Shown: positions 24,166 to 33,964 of the stretch, piece after piece
Layout: every line of letters begins with the position of its first letter
How positions within the stretch are numbered: the first letter of the stretch is position 1
DNA from: Streptomyces bohaiensis
GTDB taxonomy: Bacteria; Actinomycetota; Actinomycetes; Streptomycetales; Streptomycetaceae
Direction: 5' to 3'
NCBI RefSeq assembly: GCF_012033785.1
Contig: NZ_JAAVJC010000015.1
Coordinates: 1-44,905, forward strand
Length of the DNA: 44,905 nucleotides
Program-made: the position numbers and the translations under genes
Notes under the pieces: model-generated
Told to the model about the DNA's origin: nothing
The model's database searches: none
The model's input: the letters and a program-made list of their open reading frames with translations, nothing else

Positions 24166-25280
24166 CCGATCTCAGCGTCCGCGCACTGACCGCGGGCTAC
24201 GGGAAAGCGCCGGTCCTCGACCGGCTGGACCTCGACATCCCCTCCGGCCGGCTCACCGCGGTGCTCGGCCCGTCCGGGTGCGGCAAGACCACGCTGCTGC
24301 GCTGTGTCGCGGGCTTCCTCCGCCCCGCGGACGGCACCGTCACGGTCGCCGGGCGGATCGTCGCCGGCCCGGGCAGACACGTTCCCCCGGAGCGCCGGGC
24401 GGTCGGCATCGTCGCCCAGGAGGGGGCGCTGTTCCCCCACCTGACGGTGGCGCGGAACGTCGGCTTCGGGCTGACCTCGCTGCCGCGCGCGGAGCGCGCC
24501 CCTCGCGTCGAGGCGATGCTCGAACTCGTCGGCCTCGCCGGCCTCGGGTCGCGGATGCCGCACGAACTCTCCGGTGGCCAGCAGCAACGCGTCGCCCTCG
24601 CCCGCGCCTTGGCTCCCCGTCCGTCGGTGGTCCTGCTCGACGAGCCGTTCAACGCTCTCGACACGGCGCTGCGCGGTGACCTTCGGGACGATGTGCGGGC
24701 CGCGCTCGCGGCCACGGGGTCGACGGGCGTCCTGGTCACGCACGATCAGGAGGAGGCGCTCTCCTGGGCGGACCACATCGCGGTCCTGCGGCAGGGCCGT
24801 GTCGCGCAGCACGGGTCGCCGCAGGAGCTGTACGCCGAGCCGGTCGATCCCTGGGTCGCATCCTTCCTCGGCGACGCGGTTCTGCTGCCCGGTCGTCATG
24901 AGGGCGGCCGTGTCCTCACCGCGCTGGGCGCGCATCCCCTGACTCCCGGAAGCGACAGCCGTCTCACGGTGGGAACCGCCGTGCTGCGCCCGGAGCAGTT
25001 GCAGCTCTGCTCGGCGGAGGCGGCTCCGGTCCGGGGGTCCGTGACCCGGGTCCGTTTCCATGGTCACGATGCGCTGGTCGCCGTCGCTCTGGCCGACGGC
25101 ACCACCGTGCGCGTCCGTCACCCCGGGCCGGTGTCCGTCGTCCCCGGGGACGAGACCGGACTCCGCGTACAGGGTGCTGCCGCCTTGCGAGCCACCGCGG
25201 CGGATCCGCCGGGCGCCGCCGGTGGACCGACGAAGAAGTCGACCGACCGGCCGCCGCGGGCGGGCCTGCCGACCGGCTGA
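24162..25280 (+). CDS. Ferric-iron ABC transporter ATP-binding protein
   Basis: The 372-aa protein shows Walker [10 protein letters not shown], a Q-loop ([11 protein letters not shown]), signature [15 protein letters not shown], Walker B VVLLDEPF and the switch His in [13 protein letters not shown]-terminal TOBE-like domain (VRPEQLQL-like VLRPEQLQL) follows. The GTG start overlaps the permease stop (GTGA), indicating coupled translation. It powers the importer encoded with 21443 and 22525. The last ~25 residues are Pro/Gly/Lys-rich and unconserved in appearance. Confidence 0.93.
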   Translation: MTDLSVRALTAGYGKAPVLDRLDLDIPSGRLTAVLGPSGCGKTTLLRCVAGFLRPADGTVTVAGRIVAGPGRHVPPERRAVGIVAQEGALFPHLTVARNVGFGLTSLPRAERAPRVEAMLELVGLAGLGSRMPHELSGGQQQRVALARALAPRPSVVLLDEPFNALDTALRGDLRDDVRAALAATGSTGVLVTHDQEEALSWADHIAVLRQGRVAQHGSPQELYAEPVDPWVASFLGDAVLLPGRHEGGRVLTALGAHPLTPGSDSRLTVGTAVLRPEQLQLCSAEAAPVRGSVTRVRFHGHDALVAVALADGTTVRVRHPGPVSVVPGDETGLRVQGAAALRATAADPPGAAGGPTKKSTDRPPRAGLPTG

Positions 25281-25458
25281 ACGGCTCGACCGCGTCGGGT
25301 CCGCGGTGGGCGGCGCGGGCGCGGTACGCATGCTCCGCGCCGCCGTCCCGGCGCCACCGGGGCGGGCACAGGTGGTGGCGTGGGCCGGTCCTGATGGTCG
25401 GTCGGTGCGGCGTCGTGGCGCGATGCGTCGGTCGTCGTGGCGAAGGGCGTGGGCGGCC

Positions 25459-25899
25459 TCACCGTCCGCCGAAGGCCTCGCGGCATGCGGTGGCGAGGTC
25501 GGCGTCCAGCCAGCCCTGCCCCATGTCGCAGACGGCGCCGGGGTCGAGCCCGACGGCGGGTGGGACGGACCCGGCCGGCGCGTCGGCGTCCGGGTTGCCC
25601 GGTAGCGGCCGGGCGGGCGCCGGTAGTGGTGAGCGCGTGGTTGTGGGCTCCGGCTCGGACTCCGGGGCGGTGGGAGGCCGGGCGGGTGTCGGCGGGACGG
25701 GCCGCTCCTCGCGCGCTTCCTCCAGCACGGGGGTGGTCTCCTCGATCGGGTCGGGCACGGGGATGGCCGGGACGGCTTCGGCGGCCGGGCGCGGCGAGCT
25801 GCCGGCCGGGGATTGGGAAGGCAGCGGCTGCACGGTGGTGCATCCCGAGAGCGCGACAGCGGCCAGCGCGATCGCGAGGGCGGTGGAACGGTGGCACAT
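25459..25899 (-). CDS. Small lipoprotein of unknown function
   Basis: From ATG 25899 the 146-aa product has a lipoprotein signal (ALAIALAAVALSGC, Cys about 19), a long Pro/Ala/Thr/Glu-rich linker and a short C-terminal motif AVCDMGQGWLDADLATACRE with two Cys. This motif resembles the C-terminus of short Streptomyces lipoproteins of unknown function. The start at 26025 given by the longest frame adds a non-signal stretch and is less likely. It converges with the iron operon. Confidence 0.75.
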   Translation of the reverse strand: MCHRSTALAIALAAVALSGCTTVQPLPSQSPAGSSPRPAAEAVPAIPVPDPIEETTPVLEEAREERPVPPTPARPPTAPESEPEPTTTRSPLPAPARPLPGNPDADAPAGSVPPAVGLDPGAVCDMGQGWLDADLATACREAFGGR

Positions 25900-26233
25900 C
25901 GGGCGATCGTCGCATCGGCAGGGCCGGTTTGCCCCATGGTGACGGTGGCGGACCGGTTGCTTGCCGCCGCGGCCCGGTAGCTGGCGATTCGTGACCACCG
26001 CGTGAACGGACCGGTTCTTGGCCATCCCTCCCGACGAACCGGTGGCGACGGCGTACGCCGGTGGATGGTTGCCGATGGCCGCCGTGAAACGTGGTGCGCG
26101 GCGGACGCACCGGGTGCGGTCGCCGGGCGGCCGGGGGCGGCGAGGCCCCGCTGTCGCTTGCCGGAGCTCACCCGGGATGTGTCCGGCCGATCAGGCGTTG
26201 GCCTATCGGGCAATCGCGTTGTGACAGACGCGC

Positions 26234-26431
26234 TCAGGTGCGCAGCCAGACAACGAGGGCTGCTGCGGTTGGGGCGCCCAGGAGGACGCAGCCGTGCTTG
26301 TCATGGCGGGTTGCCACGGCTCTGGCGTGCCTGAGCCGGGGGACAGCCCGTTCGACGGTGTTGCGGCTCTTGTGCCGTCCGTTGTCGACGCCGGGGGTGC
26401 CGTCTGCCGCGTCCCCGTTGGGGCGGAGCAT
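26234..26431 (-). pseudogene. IS5-type transposase remnant (C-terminus)
   Basis: The reverse frame reads NGRHKSRNTVERAVPRLRHA and then ATRHDKHG, the C-terminal E-motif region of IS5-group transposases (N-x-VERxxxRLKxxRxxATRxxK). The catalytic N-terminal part is missing. It is unrelated to the element at 1971. Confidence 0.75.
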
Positions 26432-26503
26432 GCGCCGGATTCCCCGCCCCGTGTCCGCATCGACGACACTGCGGCGCAGCAGTCACCTGATCGGCGGACA
26501 GGT

Positions 26504-26872
26504 CTAGCCGAGGACGACGAGCGTGCCGACGACGGCGCTCGCCACGGAGGCCGCGCCAAGCCCTACCGCGGCCGCGGGGCTCTCGCCGCGGCGGACATGA
26601 CTCGCCCCCGCACCGATCATGAGTGCGACGAGGCCGGCCGCGGCGAGCGGGGTCAGGATCGGGAGCACGTCGGTGGCGAGCGGCAGCACGAGGCCGAGCG
26701 CTCCGGCCACCTCGGCCGCACCGATCGCCTTCACCGCGGGCGCCGAGAAGTCGTCGACGAACGTCATGCCCTGCGCGTGGAGCGCCGGCTTGCTGCGAAT
26801 GAGCTTGGTGCCGCCGGCGGCGAGGAAGCCGAGTGCGAGCAGGGTGTTGAGGCACCAGAGGGCGATGGTCAC
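26504..26872 (-). CDS. DoxX-family membrane protein
   Basis: The 122-aa protein has four hydrophobic helices, with LALGFLAAGGTKLIRSKP in helix 1 and KAIGAAEVAGALGLVLP in helix 2, the pattern of DoxX-like proteins. Function is unclear in the family (membrane redox or partner protein). The GTG at 26872 has AGGAG 7 nt upstream. It follows the cupin gene by 106 nt and probably shares its transcript and TetR control. Confidence 0.85.
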   Translation of the reverse strand: MTIALWCLNTLLALGFLAAGGTKLIRSKPALHAQGMTFVDDFSAPAVKAIGAAEVAGALGLVLPLATDVLPILTPLAAAGLVALMIGAGASHVRRGESPAAAVGLGAASVASAVVGTLVVLG

Positions 26873-26978
26873 GGATGTCTCCTGGAGGAGGAAGGGTGAG
26901 GGGACGGGGCTCGGCGGGGCCGGCGACGGGTGCGACGATCCGTTGTCCGAGGCTGCCCCGGGCGGGAGAGGAGAAGAG

Positions 26979-27602
26979 TCAGGGAAGGTCGTGGCGGGGC
27001 GCGAGGTGGGGATCGAGCCGACGCTGCATCCCGAGTCGACGCGCCAGCCCCGCAGCAGCTCCGACCAGTCGACGCTGCAGCCCGAGCGGTACGCCCACGA
27101 CCAGGCTGTCCGACGCCTCGATCACCAGGGCGGCTTCAAGGGGGTTGCGCGGCAGGCCCATCCGAGTGGAGCGGCCTTCCGCTTCCCGGCCGAAGCTCGC
27201 GCGGAGGGACCGCTCGTAGGCGAGGCCGGGACGGGCGACGAAGCGGAAGACGGCCGGCTGGTCGCCGCTGTTGTAGTAGCGGTGCGCGAGACCGGGGGGC
27301 ACGTTCAGCGACTCGCCGACGGGAAGCAGCAGCCCCTTCCGGTCGCCGACATCGAAGGAGAGCGGTCCTTCCAGGGTCGTGAACGTCTCCTCGAAGCCGG
27401 TGTGGACGTGCAGGGGCGGCCCGTGTCCCCCCACCCTGAGGAAGACCTCGGTCTCGACCGAGCCGTCGCTGCTCTCCTCCGCGGACCGCAGGAAGGTGAC
27501 GCTGACCCCCATCGCCTCACTGGTGATGGTGCGGGCCAGGCCCGAAGGCGTGTGATCGATGGTCACGGTCCGCCCGGTGAGGGGGATCTGGTGGGTCGGC
27601 AT
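26979..27602 (-). CDS. Cupin-domain protein
   Basis: From ATG 27602 the product is 207 aa. The cupin metal motif is seen as PPLHVHTGFEETFTTLEG and the second motif as LNVPPGLAHRYYN; metal ligands His, His, Glu and His are present. The C-terminal ~60 residues are an alpha-helical extension with LGLQRRLVGAAAGLARRLG. Substrate unknown. Divergent from the TetR gene at 27699 with two repeated sites between them. Confidence 0.85.
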   Translation of the reverse strand: MPTHQIPLTGRTVTIDHTPSGLARTITSEAMGVSVTFLRSAEESSDGSVETEVFLRVGGHGPPLHVHTGFEETFTTLEGPLSFDVGDRKGLLLPVGESLNVPPGLAHRYYNSGDQPAVFRFVARPGLAYERSLRASFGREAEGRSTRMGLPRNPLEAALVIEASDSLVVGVPLGLQRRLVGAAAGLARRLGMQRRLDPHLAPRHDLP

Positions 27603-27619
27603 ACGGGACTCCTGGAAAT

Positions 27620-27674
27620 GGAAGTGATTCCGGTTAGCCGGAGCGTAGCACAAGCGGAATCAATTCCGGTTAGC
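27620..27674. promoter_or_regulatory. Pair of 19-bp direct repeats between divergent cupin and TetR genes
   Basis: The repeats GGAAGTGATTCCGGTTAGC (27620-27638) and GGAATCAATTCCGGTTAGC (27656-27674) match at 16 of 19 positions and are 36 bp apart, start to start. The second contains CGGAAT-CA-ATTCCG. They lie in the only space (96 bp) available for both promoters, so they are likely operators for the TetR protein. Confidence 0.7.
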
Positions 27675-27698
27675 GTGAAGTCGGTGTACCCTCGCCGC

Positions 27699-28259
27699 AT
27701 GACGACCGCCCGCTCCGCACTGCGCGCCGACGCCGCGCGCAACCGTGCGGCCCTCCTGAAGGCGGCGCGGCTCGCGCTCGAAGCCGAGGGTTCGCTGCCG
27801 CCGCTGGCCGCGCTCGCCCGCCGCGCGGGCGTCGGGGTCGGGACGGCCTACCGCCACTTCCAGACGGTCGAGGCCGTGCTCGCGGCGCTGGGCGAGGAGG
27901 GACTGCGCACCCTGATCGCCACGGTGCGCAGTGCCGCCTCGTTGCCCGACCCGGCACAAGGTCTGGCCGCGGCCGTCGACTCGGTCGTCCGCGGCGCGCT
28001 CGACGATCCCGGCATCGCGACGATCCTCGAAGGCGACGAAGGCGGGCCGTCGCCGCTCACGGCCGAACTCAGCGACATCGTCGACAACCTGCTGGTCCGC
28101 GCGCGCGCCGCGGGGGCGGTCAGGAGCGAGCTCGGCACCGAGGACATACGACGGCTCGTCACCGGCGTGATCCATGCCCTCCGCAACACACGCGAAGAGT
28201 CCACCGTGGCGATCTACGTCCGCGTGCTCGTCGACGGGATCCGCGACTCGTCGCGGTGA
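27699..28259 (+). CDS. TetR-family regulator
   Basis: The 186-aa protein has an HTH (RAALLKAARLALEAEG, then LAALARRAGVGVGTAYRHF) and a short C-terminal effector domain. It is divergent from the cupin-DoxX operon with paired repeats between. It is likely to repress both. ATG 27699 chosen; upstream in-frame starts would cross the operator region. Confidence 0.88.
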   Translation: MTTARSALRADAARNRAALLKAARLALEAEGSLPPLAALARRAGVGVGTAYRHFQTVEAVLAALGEEGLRTLIATVRSAASLPDPAQGLAAAVDSVVRGALDDPGIATILEGDEGGPSPLTAELSDIVDNLLVRARAAGAVRSELGTEDIRRLVTGVIHALRNTREESTVAIYVRVLVDGIRDSSR

Positions 28260-28646
28260 GGCGAGGGCCGAAGAGGCCGCCGCCGGGTTCACGCGCGCCC
28301 TGTACCGACGGGAATGCTGATCAGAGGTCGGTTCGGCAACCCAAACGGGTGGGGAGCGGCCGGGCCGGCGCCCCGAGCCCTGCGCAGGAGCAGAGGCGAG
28401 GAGTGGCTGACGGAACAGACCGGTACCGCGGCCCGCGCGCCCGGGGCCGCCGCTTCCCGACCGGACGCGCGGGAACAACGGGGCAGGCGCCGGGCGGAAC
28501 GACGATCGCCGGCCGCTGGCGCTCGGGATGACGAAGCAGCTGGGACCGGCGATCGCCAGGGCGCTGGGGAAGGGCCGCCAGCCGGGCCCCACCCGGCCTG
28601 CGACGTCGCGACCGGCGCATGCGGAGCGACGGCCCGCCCGGGAGGG
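28260..28646. other. Intergenic, no gene seen
   Basis: It lies between the convergent TetR and DUF4232 genes. Only shadow frames are present, and no strong terminator hairpin could be named. Confidence 0.4.
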
Positions 28647-29255
28647 TCAGGTCCCGGCGGAGTACATCTGACCGTAGACGGCGGTGCCTTCACAGACCAC
28701 GAAACCCTCGCTGCCGGCGAACGGCACGTACAGGACAGTGTCGGTGCCGGGGATCTGGATGTTGACCGCCGTGGCGCGCTTCTCGACGCACTCCTCGGCG
28801 CGCGCGGTGTAGGAGATGGCGGTGCGGGCCATCGCCTGGCCGGAGACGGTGATCTCCTCACCCGCCGTCTCCCCGCCCGACTGCTGGGCGTGCTCGACGA
28901 CGTTACCCCGGGCGTCGAGCAGGCTGAGGCGAGCCGGGTATCCGGCGAGGGTGCAGCTGTCACCGGCGATGGCGGAGAACCTCACTTCCGCCGAGCCGCG
29001 GGTGCCGTCGACGGAGCCGTGCCAGAGGATGGCCTCGGCCTGGATCTGGGCGGGCGTGCAGTTCTCACTCGATGTCGCCGCGGGTGCGGCGCTGCCGGCC
29101 GCGCCCGCGGAGGAGGTCCCGGCCAGGGCGAGTCCCAGCGCGCCGGCGGCCGCAGTGACGGCTCGCACGACGCGGCGTGGTGCTCGGGACGGGAGAGTCG
29201 AGAGGTCGGGACGGGGGCGGCGGGAGACCGTGTAGGTCTCGGGCTGGGAGGTCAT
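28647..29255 (-). CDS. Secreted DUF4232-type protein
   Basis: The 202-aa protein has a signal region (RRVVRAVTAAAGALGLALAG with an AxA site near SSAGAAG). The mature part reads EVRFSAIAGDSCTLAGYPARL, matching the DUF4232 pattern of an extracellular beta-sandwich with Cys. Function unknown for the family. The mature part begins with SENCTPAQIQAE. Three Cys besides the first suggest a disulfide. Confidence 0.8.
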   Translation of the reverse strand: MTSQPETYTVSRRPRPDLSTLPSRAPRRVVRAVTAAAGALGLALAGTSSAGAAGSAAPAATSSENCTPAQIQAEAILWHGSVDGTRGSAEVRFSAIAGDSCTLAGYPARLSLLDARGNVVEHAQQSGGETAGEEITVSGQAMARTAISYTARAEECVEKRATAVNIQIPGTDTVLYVPFAGSEGFVVCEGTAVYGQMYSAGT

Positions 29256-29937
29256 GGGATTCGCCTGCCCGACACGGCGGGACCACGCCGGGGACGCCGG
29301 TCTTGGCCTGATCGGCCGGGTCGGCTCACGGCCTCACCCGTCCCGCGACTCACTCCCGGCTCGGCTCGGCGCCCCGGCCTGCTGTGCACCGGCAGCGGGT
29401 GGTGCGCGTGGTCGACCGTCGTCCACCGGTCTGGTGCGGATCGAGCCCCGGATCGGCTTGTGGTGCGCTGTTCGTTGCGGACCGCACCTCCTCGGTGTAC
29501 CAACCCGGACACCCCGCGGGGTCGCGCCCCGGTCCCGCAGCCGACCCGAGGACACGAAGCGGCGGGGCCCGGCGCGCGAGTCGCCGAAGGGGCCGCCCGG
29601 CCAGGGAAATCGCGATGGCTGCCGCGAACAGGAGGGCAGACGCACCGCATCGACCCAGCCCCCTGCCCGACACGACGGCCGCGTGCGGGTGCCTCACCGA
29701 TGACCTGGCCGGAGGAGCCTCGCGAAGCGGGCAGCCTACGGCCGGCCCGCGGCTGCGTGGATCCCAAGGAGACCAGGGCAAGGATGCATCACGCCTTCGG
29801 GGTCAGCGACGGACCGGCGCGGACGCCTCGCAGGCGCCTGTGGTCCCGTTCCCGCGGCGGCACCGGCTGACGGTGGCGCGCCGGGCAAGCGCTCAGAACC
29901 CGGCCGGGATGGCCGTGCGGCCGACGGGCTGCCTCGG
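29256..29937. other. Intergenic stretch of ~680 bp, no gene seen
   Basis: Open frames exist on both strands, but codon composition and low-complexity Arg/Pro/Ala products mark them as shadows. No domain was recognised. Confidence 0.4.
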
Positions 29938-31281
29938 TCACGGGCGCCGAACGGTCTCCCGCACGCGGGGCGACGCGGCGAGCAGCAGCGCGAGGGCGGC
30001 CTGGCCGAGCGCGCAGAGCGCGAGCAGAAGGCCGGGACCGCCGCCGTCCTCGGCGAGGCGCGGGACGATGGCACCGGCCGCCTCGGGCAGAGCCGCGCCG
30101 TCCTGGAAGAAGCGGTCGGCCAGGACGCCGCCGAGGATCACAGCCAGGGGGAACGGCCCCTGGCCGAGCAGGCGCCTGGCTCCGAAGACCGTCGCCTGCA
30201 GATGCCGGGGAGTACGTTCCTGCCAGACGGCCGTGGCATGGGCGTTGGAGATCTGGACACCCGCCTGGTGCACGAGTTGGGCGACGAACCACACCACCGG
30301 CACGGCGACCAGCGCCGGCGTCAACCGGCCGACCAGGGCACCGAGCACGAGAGCGGTGACGATGACGGCGGCGCGGCTGCCGCGGCCCCCGACCGTGAGG
30401 ACCACCAGCGCGCCGAGCAGCAGCCCGACCGGTCCCGCCACGGTGAACGCCGCGAGGTTCCACTCCTCGGTCCCCGCGGTGGAGGAGGTGACCACGTAGA
30501 CGGTGACGACCGCCGTGGCCAGCCCCGCGAAGAAGTTGACACCCGCGTAGACGAGCTGCAGCGTCCGGAAACCCGGGTCCGCGAGGATGAAGCGGAAGCC
30601 GCGTCGCGCCCCGGCGAACGGACGCAGCCTTCTGTCCCGTCCCGGGCGCTCCGCGGCCGGCCAACGGACGGTGGCGGCCAGAGCGCCGGCCAGAGCGAAG
30701 GTGACGGCCTCGAAGGCGAAGACCGCGGCCGGGGCGACCGTGGTGTAGAGGGCGGCGCCGATCACGGGGCCGGAGACCGTGGGGATGGTCTCGACCAGGG
30801 AGGTGAGGCCGTTGATGCGGCTCAGGTCCCGCTCCGAACGCAGTTCGCGGACCGTCGCGGACAGCGTCGTGGAGAGAGCGGCCTTGGCGGTACCGGCGAG
30901 GAAGACCAGCAGCAGGATCGTCCGGAAACCGTCGCCCTCCGCCGCGGTGAACTGTCCCACCTGCCAGGCGAGCAGCAGCGACACCACGCTCAGCACGGCG
31001 TTGCCCAGGCAGACGACGTGTCGCCGGGGGAAGTGATCGCCGACGGCGCCGGCGAGCGGGGCGAGGTAGATCATGCTCAGTGAGCTCGCCCCCACGACGA
31101 GCGCGAGCGCGGAGGCGTCGCCGGTTTCGCTGTACACCGTGAGGGCGAGGCAGAAGGCGGCTGCGCTGGAGCCGAGCAGGGAGAACAGCTGGCCGGTCCA
31201 GAGAACGCGGAAGGCGCGGGCACCGCCGGTCGACGACGGCTGCTGCGGGGCGGCGAGGCGGCGGTCGACAGGGCCGGTCAT
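29938..31281 (-). CDS. MFS exporter, MFS_3-like
   Basis: The 447-aa protein has about 12 helices and begins FRVLWTGQLFSLLGSS. Motif A is seen as GAVGDHFPRRHVVCLG. Its organisation resembles the exporter at 14617, but identity is limited. Substrate unknown. No regulator is adjacent on the same strand. Confidence 0.88.
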   Translation of the reverse strand: MTGPVDRRLAAPQQPSSTGGARAFRVLWTGQLFSLLGSSAAAFCLALTVYSETGDASALALVVGASSLSMIYLAPLAGAVGDHFPRRHVVCLGNAVLSVVSLLLAWQVGQFTAAEGDGFRTILLLVFLAGTAKAALSTTLSATVRELRSERDLSRINGLTSLVETIPTVSGPVIGAALYTTVAPAAVFAFEAVTFALAGALAATVRWPAAERPGRDRRLRPFAGARRGFRFILADPGFRTLQLVYAGVNFFAGLATAVVTVYVVTSSTAGTEEWNLAAFTVAGPVGLLLGALVVLTVGGRGSRAAVIVTALVLGALVGRLTPALVAVPVVWFVAQLVHQAGVQISNAHATAVWQERTPRHLQATVFGARRLLGQGPFPLAVILGGVLADRFFQDGAALPEAAGAIVPRLAEDGGGPGLLLALCALGQAALALLLAASPRVRETVRRP

Positions 31282-31468
31282 CAGGTCCTCGCACGGTCGG
31301 GGCTACAGCCGCCGGCGAGCGTAGCGAACCGTGCCGACCGGCGGGGGCGCCCTGCGTCGGTCCGCGCCGCAACATGGAACCACGGCGGTTGGGTAAGCGC
31401 CCGCAACCACCCCACCACGATCGACGGGGCCCCAGGGGCTTCGCGCCGGGTGGAGAAAGGCAGGCCCG

Positions 31469-31786
31469 ATGTCCGACCACCATCATACGAACGAACGACG
31501 CAGCGCCACCGTTCCGGGGCAGCGGCCACGTCCGGGCAGCCGTGCCGTACGGGCGCGCGCACGGTACGACGGCACCGAGCGGGTAGCGGAAGCGAGGGCA
31601 CTGGCCAGGCGGTTCCTGAGCACGGTCCAGACCCGTGAGCCGGTCGCACAACCGCGGGACCCGCGACGCATCGGCGGCCACGGCCTCCACATCGTCACCA
31701 CGCTCTGCTCCGCCTTCCAGGCCAGCCGCAACCACGGCGGCAAGCGTGTCACCGCCACCCTCCCTCTCGTGTCCGCTCCCGGCTGA
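31469..31786 (+). pseudogene. HATPase (anti-sigma-like) protein with internal deletion
   Basis: The product starts normally for Streptomyces RsbW-like ATP-binding proteins (ARYDGTERVAEARALARRFL) and ends normally (GGHGLHIVTTLCSAF, then GGKRVTATLPL). The middle, which should contain the N-box LVVSELVTNAxxHA and G1 (D-x-G), is absent. About 55-65 residues appear to be missing between TVQTREPVAQ and PRDPRRIGGHG. Without the N-box it should not bind ATP. The frame is intact, so it may be expressed as a 105-aa remnant. Confidence 0.65.
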
Positions 31787-31956
31787 CCGCGCGCAGCGTT
31801 CACCGTCGCGTCCAGCGGCCAGAACCGCTTCGTGGATTCCCCGGGTCCCCGACGGCGCGCCGGCGTCCGTGCCGGCGGCACGTCGCGGGCATGCGGCGCC
31901 CGGGAGCGGAAAGGCGCCCCCGCACGCAGTGCCCACTCAGCCGAGGAAGCGAGACC

Positions 31957-32418
31957 ATGAGCGAGTTCATCTCTCCGGACGATCCTGCCCACGACGACCG
32001 TGCCCGCGCGCTGGTGCGCATCGGACACGAAGCGATCGCCGTCGCCAACGACGCGCTGCTCGACGAGTACTTCGCCGAGGATTTCGCCTTCCACGGTCCT
32101 GCCGGTGACATGACCTACCCGCAGCTGCGGGCGTTCTTCGCCTCGATGCGAGCCGCTTTCGAGGGCTTCTCGTGCGAGCGCCGGACGCTGGTGAGCGAGG
32201 GCGACTACATCAGTGCGCGGACCAGCATGGCGGGACGGTTCACCGCGCCGTTCGACGCCTCCCCGCTCGGTACCCTGCCTCCCACGGGGAAGCCGATGCG
32301 GCTGGAGCTGATCAACGTCTTCCGTTATCGCGACGACGGGAGACTGGCGGAGGAGTGGGTCCAGTACGACAATCTCGCCTTCCTGCGGCAGCTCGGCGTC
32401 GATCTCGTCCCGCGCTGA
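31957..32418 (+). CDS. SnoaL-like (NTF2-fold) protein
   Basis: The 153-aa protein has the NTF2-fold pattern of SnoaL-like cyclases: IAVANDALLDEYFAEDFAFH, a central FEGFSCERRTLVSEGDYIS and LINVFRYRDDGRLAEEWVQYD. GAGGAAG precedes ATG 31957. Members include polyketide cyclases and many uncharacterised enzymes; no polyketide genes lie nearby, so the role is open. Confidence 0.8.
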   Translation: MSEFISPDDPAHDDRARALVRIGHEAIAVANDALLDEYFAEDFAFHGPAGDMTYPQLRAFFASMRAAFEGFSCERRTLVSEGDYISARTSMAGRFTAPFDASPLGTLPPTGKPMRLELINVFRYRDDGRLAEEWVQYDNLAFLRQLGVDLVPR

Positions 32419-32763
32419 TGCTCGGGCCGCCGTGAGGCGGTACCGCATACGTCGCCGACGTCGGTCGAGGCCATGCCCTGGTGGGGCCTCGGCCGGCCCC
32501 GGGCGGTTCGCCGCCGCGTACCGGACGGCCCACGGCTTTCCGCCCTCCCGGGCCCTGCACCAGCCGCCTGTCGCCCACCACCGTGAGCGGTGCAGTCGCA
32601 CGGCGGCTGTCGCGAGCGGCGCTCAGGTGCGGTGGGACGCCGCGTGGTGGGCGCCCGCCGTGGCGGTGGGACGGCAGGCGGTCGGACTCCCGGCGCGGGC
32701 CGTGTGGCGACGTGACCCGGGCTGCGGCGCACCCGTTGTACGCGTAGGACCGAACGAGGAGCC
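32419..32763. other. Intergenic, no gene seen
   Basis: It lies between the SnoaL-like gene and the DnaB-like gene. Only shadow frames were seen. ATG 32764 is preceded by GAGGAGCC, an SD. Confidence 0.4.
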
Positions 32764-33925
32764 ATGAGGGACCACGCCGGCCCCGAGCCCGCCACCGACC
32801 CGGTCGAGATGCCACCGAACCTGCCGTGCGGGTCGACCGTCGCCGCTCCGGAATGCGGTGACATCGGCGACGACGAGGACCGGCACCAACCGGCCGTGCT
32901 GGGTGCGGGGCCGACGCGCCGCGTGCTGCGGTTGGTGGCGGCACAGCGCGAGGGGCAGCCCTGGCCCCGGACGGGGCTGGCCGAGTTGGACCGGCTGACC
33001 GGTGGTCTGGCACCCGGCACGCTGACGGTCATCGCCTCCCGTCCCGCGATGGGCCGTTCCACTCTGCTGACGGACGTCTGTCGCCACGTCGCCCTGCAGC
33101 AGCGGCGGCCGGTGTGGCTGTGTTCGTTGGAGGAGAGGGACGAGGTGACGACCCGTGTGCCGGCTGCCGAGAGTTCGGTGCCGCTGCGGCACCTGCACAG
33201 CGGTTCGACGACCGAACGGGAGGAACAGCGCCTGGCCCGGGCCGTGGTCGACATCGATGCGGCGCCTCTTCGGGTCTCCGCGCCTGTCGCGCTGACACTC
33301 CGGGAGTTGGCCGTGCAGGCGCGGCGTCTGCACGGAGAACAGGCGCTCCGCCTGCTGGCGGTCGACGGTCCGGACGAGCTGCTCCTCGCAGCGGGACGCC
33401 CCCCGAGCCGGAGAGGGCGCCGAGGTCCTGCGGGCACTCCGCCGACTGGCGCGGGGGTTGCAGATCCCGGTCGTGGCGACGGCTGCTCTCGATCAGTCGC
33501 GGGCGCCCGACCGCCGCCCGGCGCCGACCGACCTCCGGGAATCCGACGGGGTGTTGCGCACTGCCGATCTGGTGCTCCTGCTGCACCGGGCGGACGCCTA
33601 CCGGCAGCGGATGCCGCTCGCCGGTGAGGCCGAACTGACGCTCGCCAAGCACCGGCGCGGTCTCACCGGCCGCCTCGTCATCGCCCACCAGGGGCACCGG
33701 GGCCGGTTCGTGGACGTTCCCGACGGCCCCCGGTTCAGCGCCCACGGCGCCGAGGAGACGATCGAGGACGGCGTGGCGGACACCCACCCCGGCGGACGGC
33801 TGACCTCTCGTCCGGACGCCGTCGTCCGCTCCGAGGACACCCACGGGGCCGCCGGCGTCGCGGAGGGGCCGACCACCCCTCTCCTTGGCATGCCGCCCCG
33901 GGCCGTGACGGTTTCGCACAACTGA
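32764..33925 (+). pseudogene. DnaB-like RecA-fold ATPase, frameshifted
   Basis: The first frame reads WPRTGLAELDRLTGGLAPG and VIASRPAMGRSTLL (Walker A with Arg for Lys) and reaches RLLAVDGPDELLLA. After ~33395 the frame changes and continues as EVLRALRRLARGLQIPVVA, then PTDLRESDGVLRTADLVLLL and ELTLAKHRRGLTGRLVIAHQG, which are DnaB motifs H3-H4. Removing one G from GGG near 33396 gives one ~386-aa protein lacking the primase-binding N-domain of true DnaB. The Walker A Lys-to-Arg change suggests weakened or altered ATP use. The indel may be a sequencing error. Confidence 0.75.
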
Positions 33926-33964
33926 TCGTGCACGCTTTGTCCGGACGGGGGTAGGTGCACCGTC

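Noticed and set aside
24138..26213. 691-aa minus-strand open frame
   Set aside because: Low-complexity Arg/Pro shadow of the ABC ATPase; the lipoprotein at 25459 in another frame has a signal peptide and sensible codon use.
29789..31936. 715-aa minus-strand frame overlapping the MFS gene
   Set aside because: The frame at 29938-31281 encodes a clear 12-TM transporter; this one is an Arg-rich shadow.
33390..33400. Programmed frameshift in the DnaB-like gene
   Set aside because: No slippery heptamer with a downstream structure is visible, and three other genes in the window have similar G-run indels, so error or mutation is simpler.
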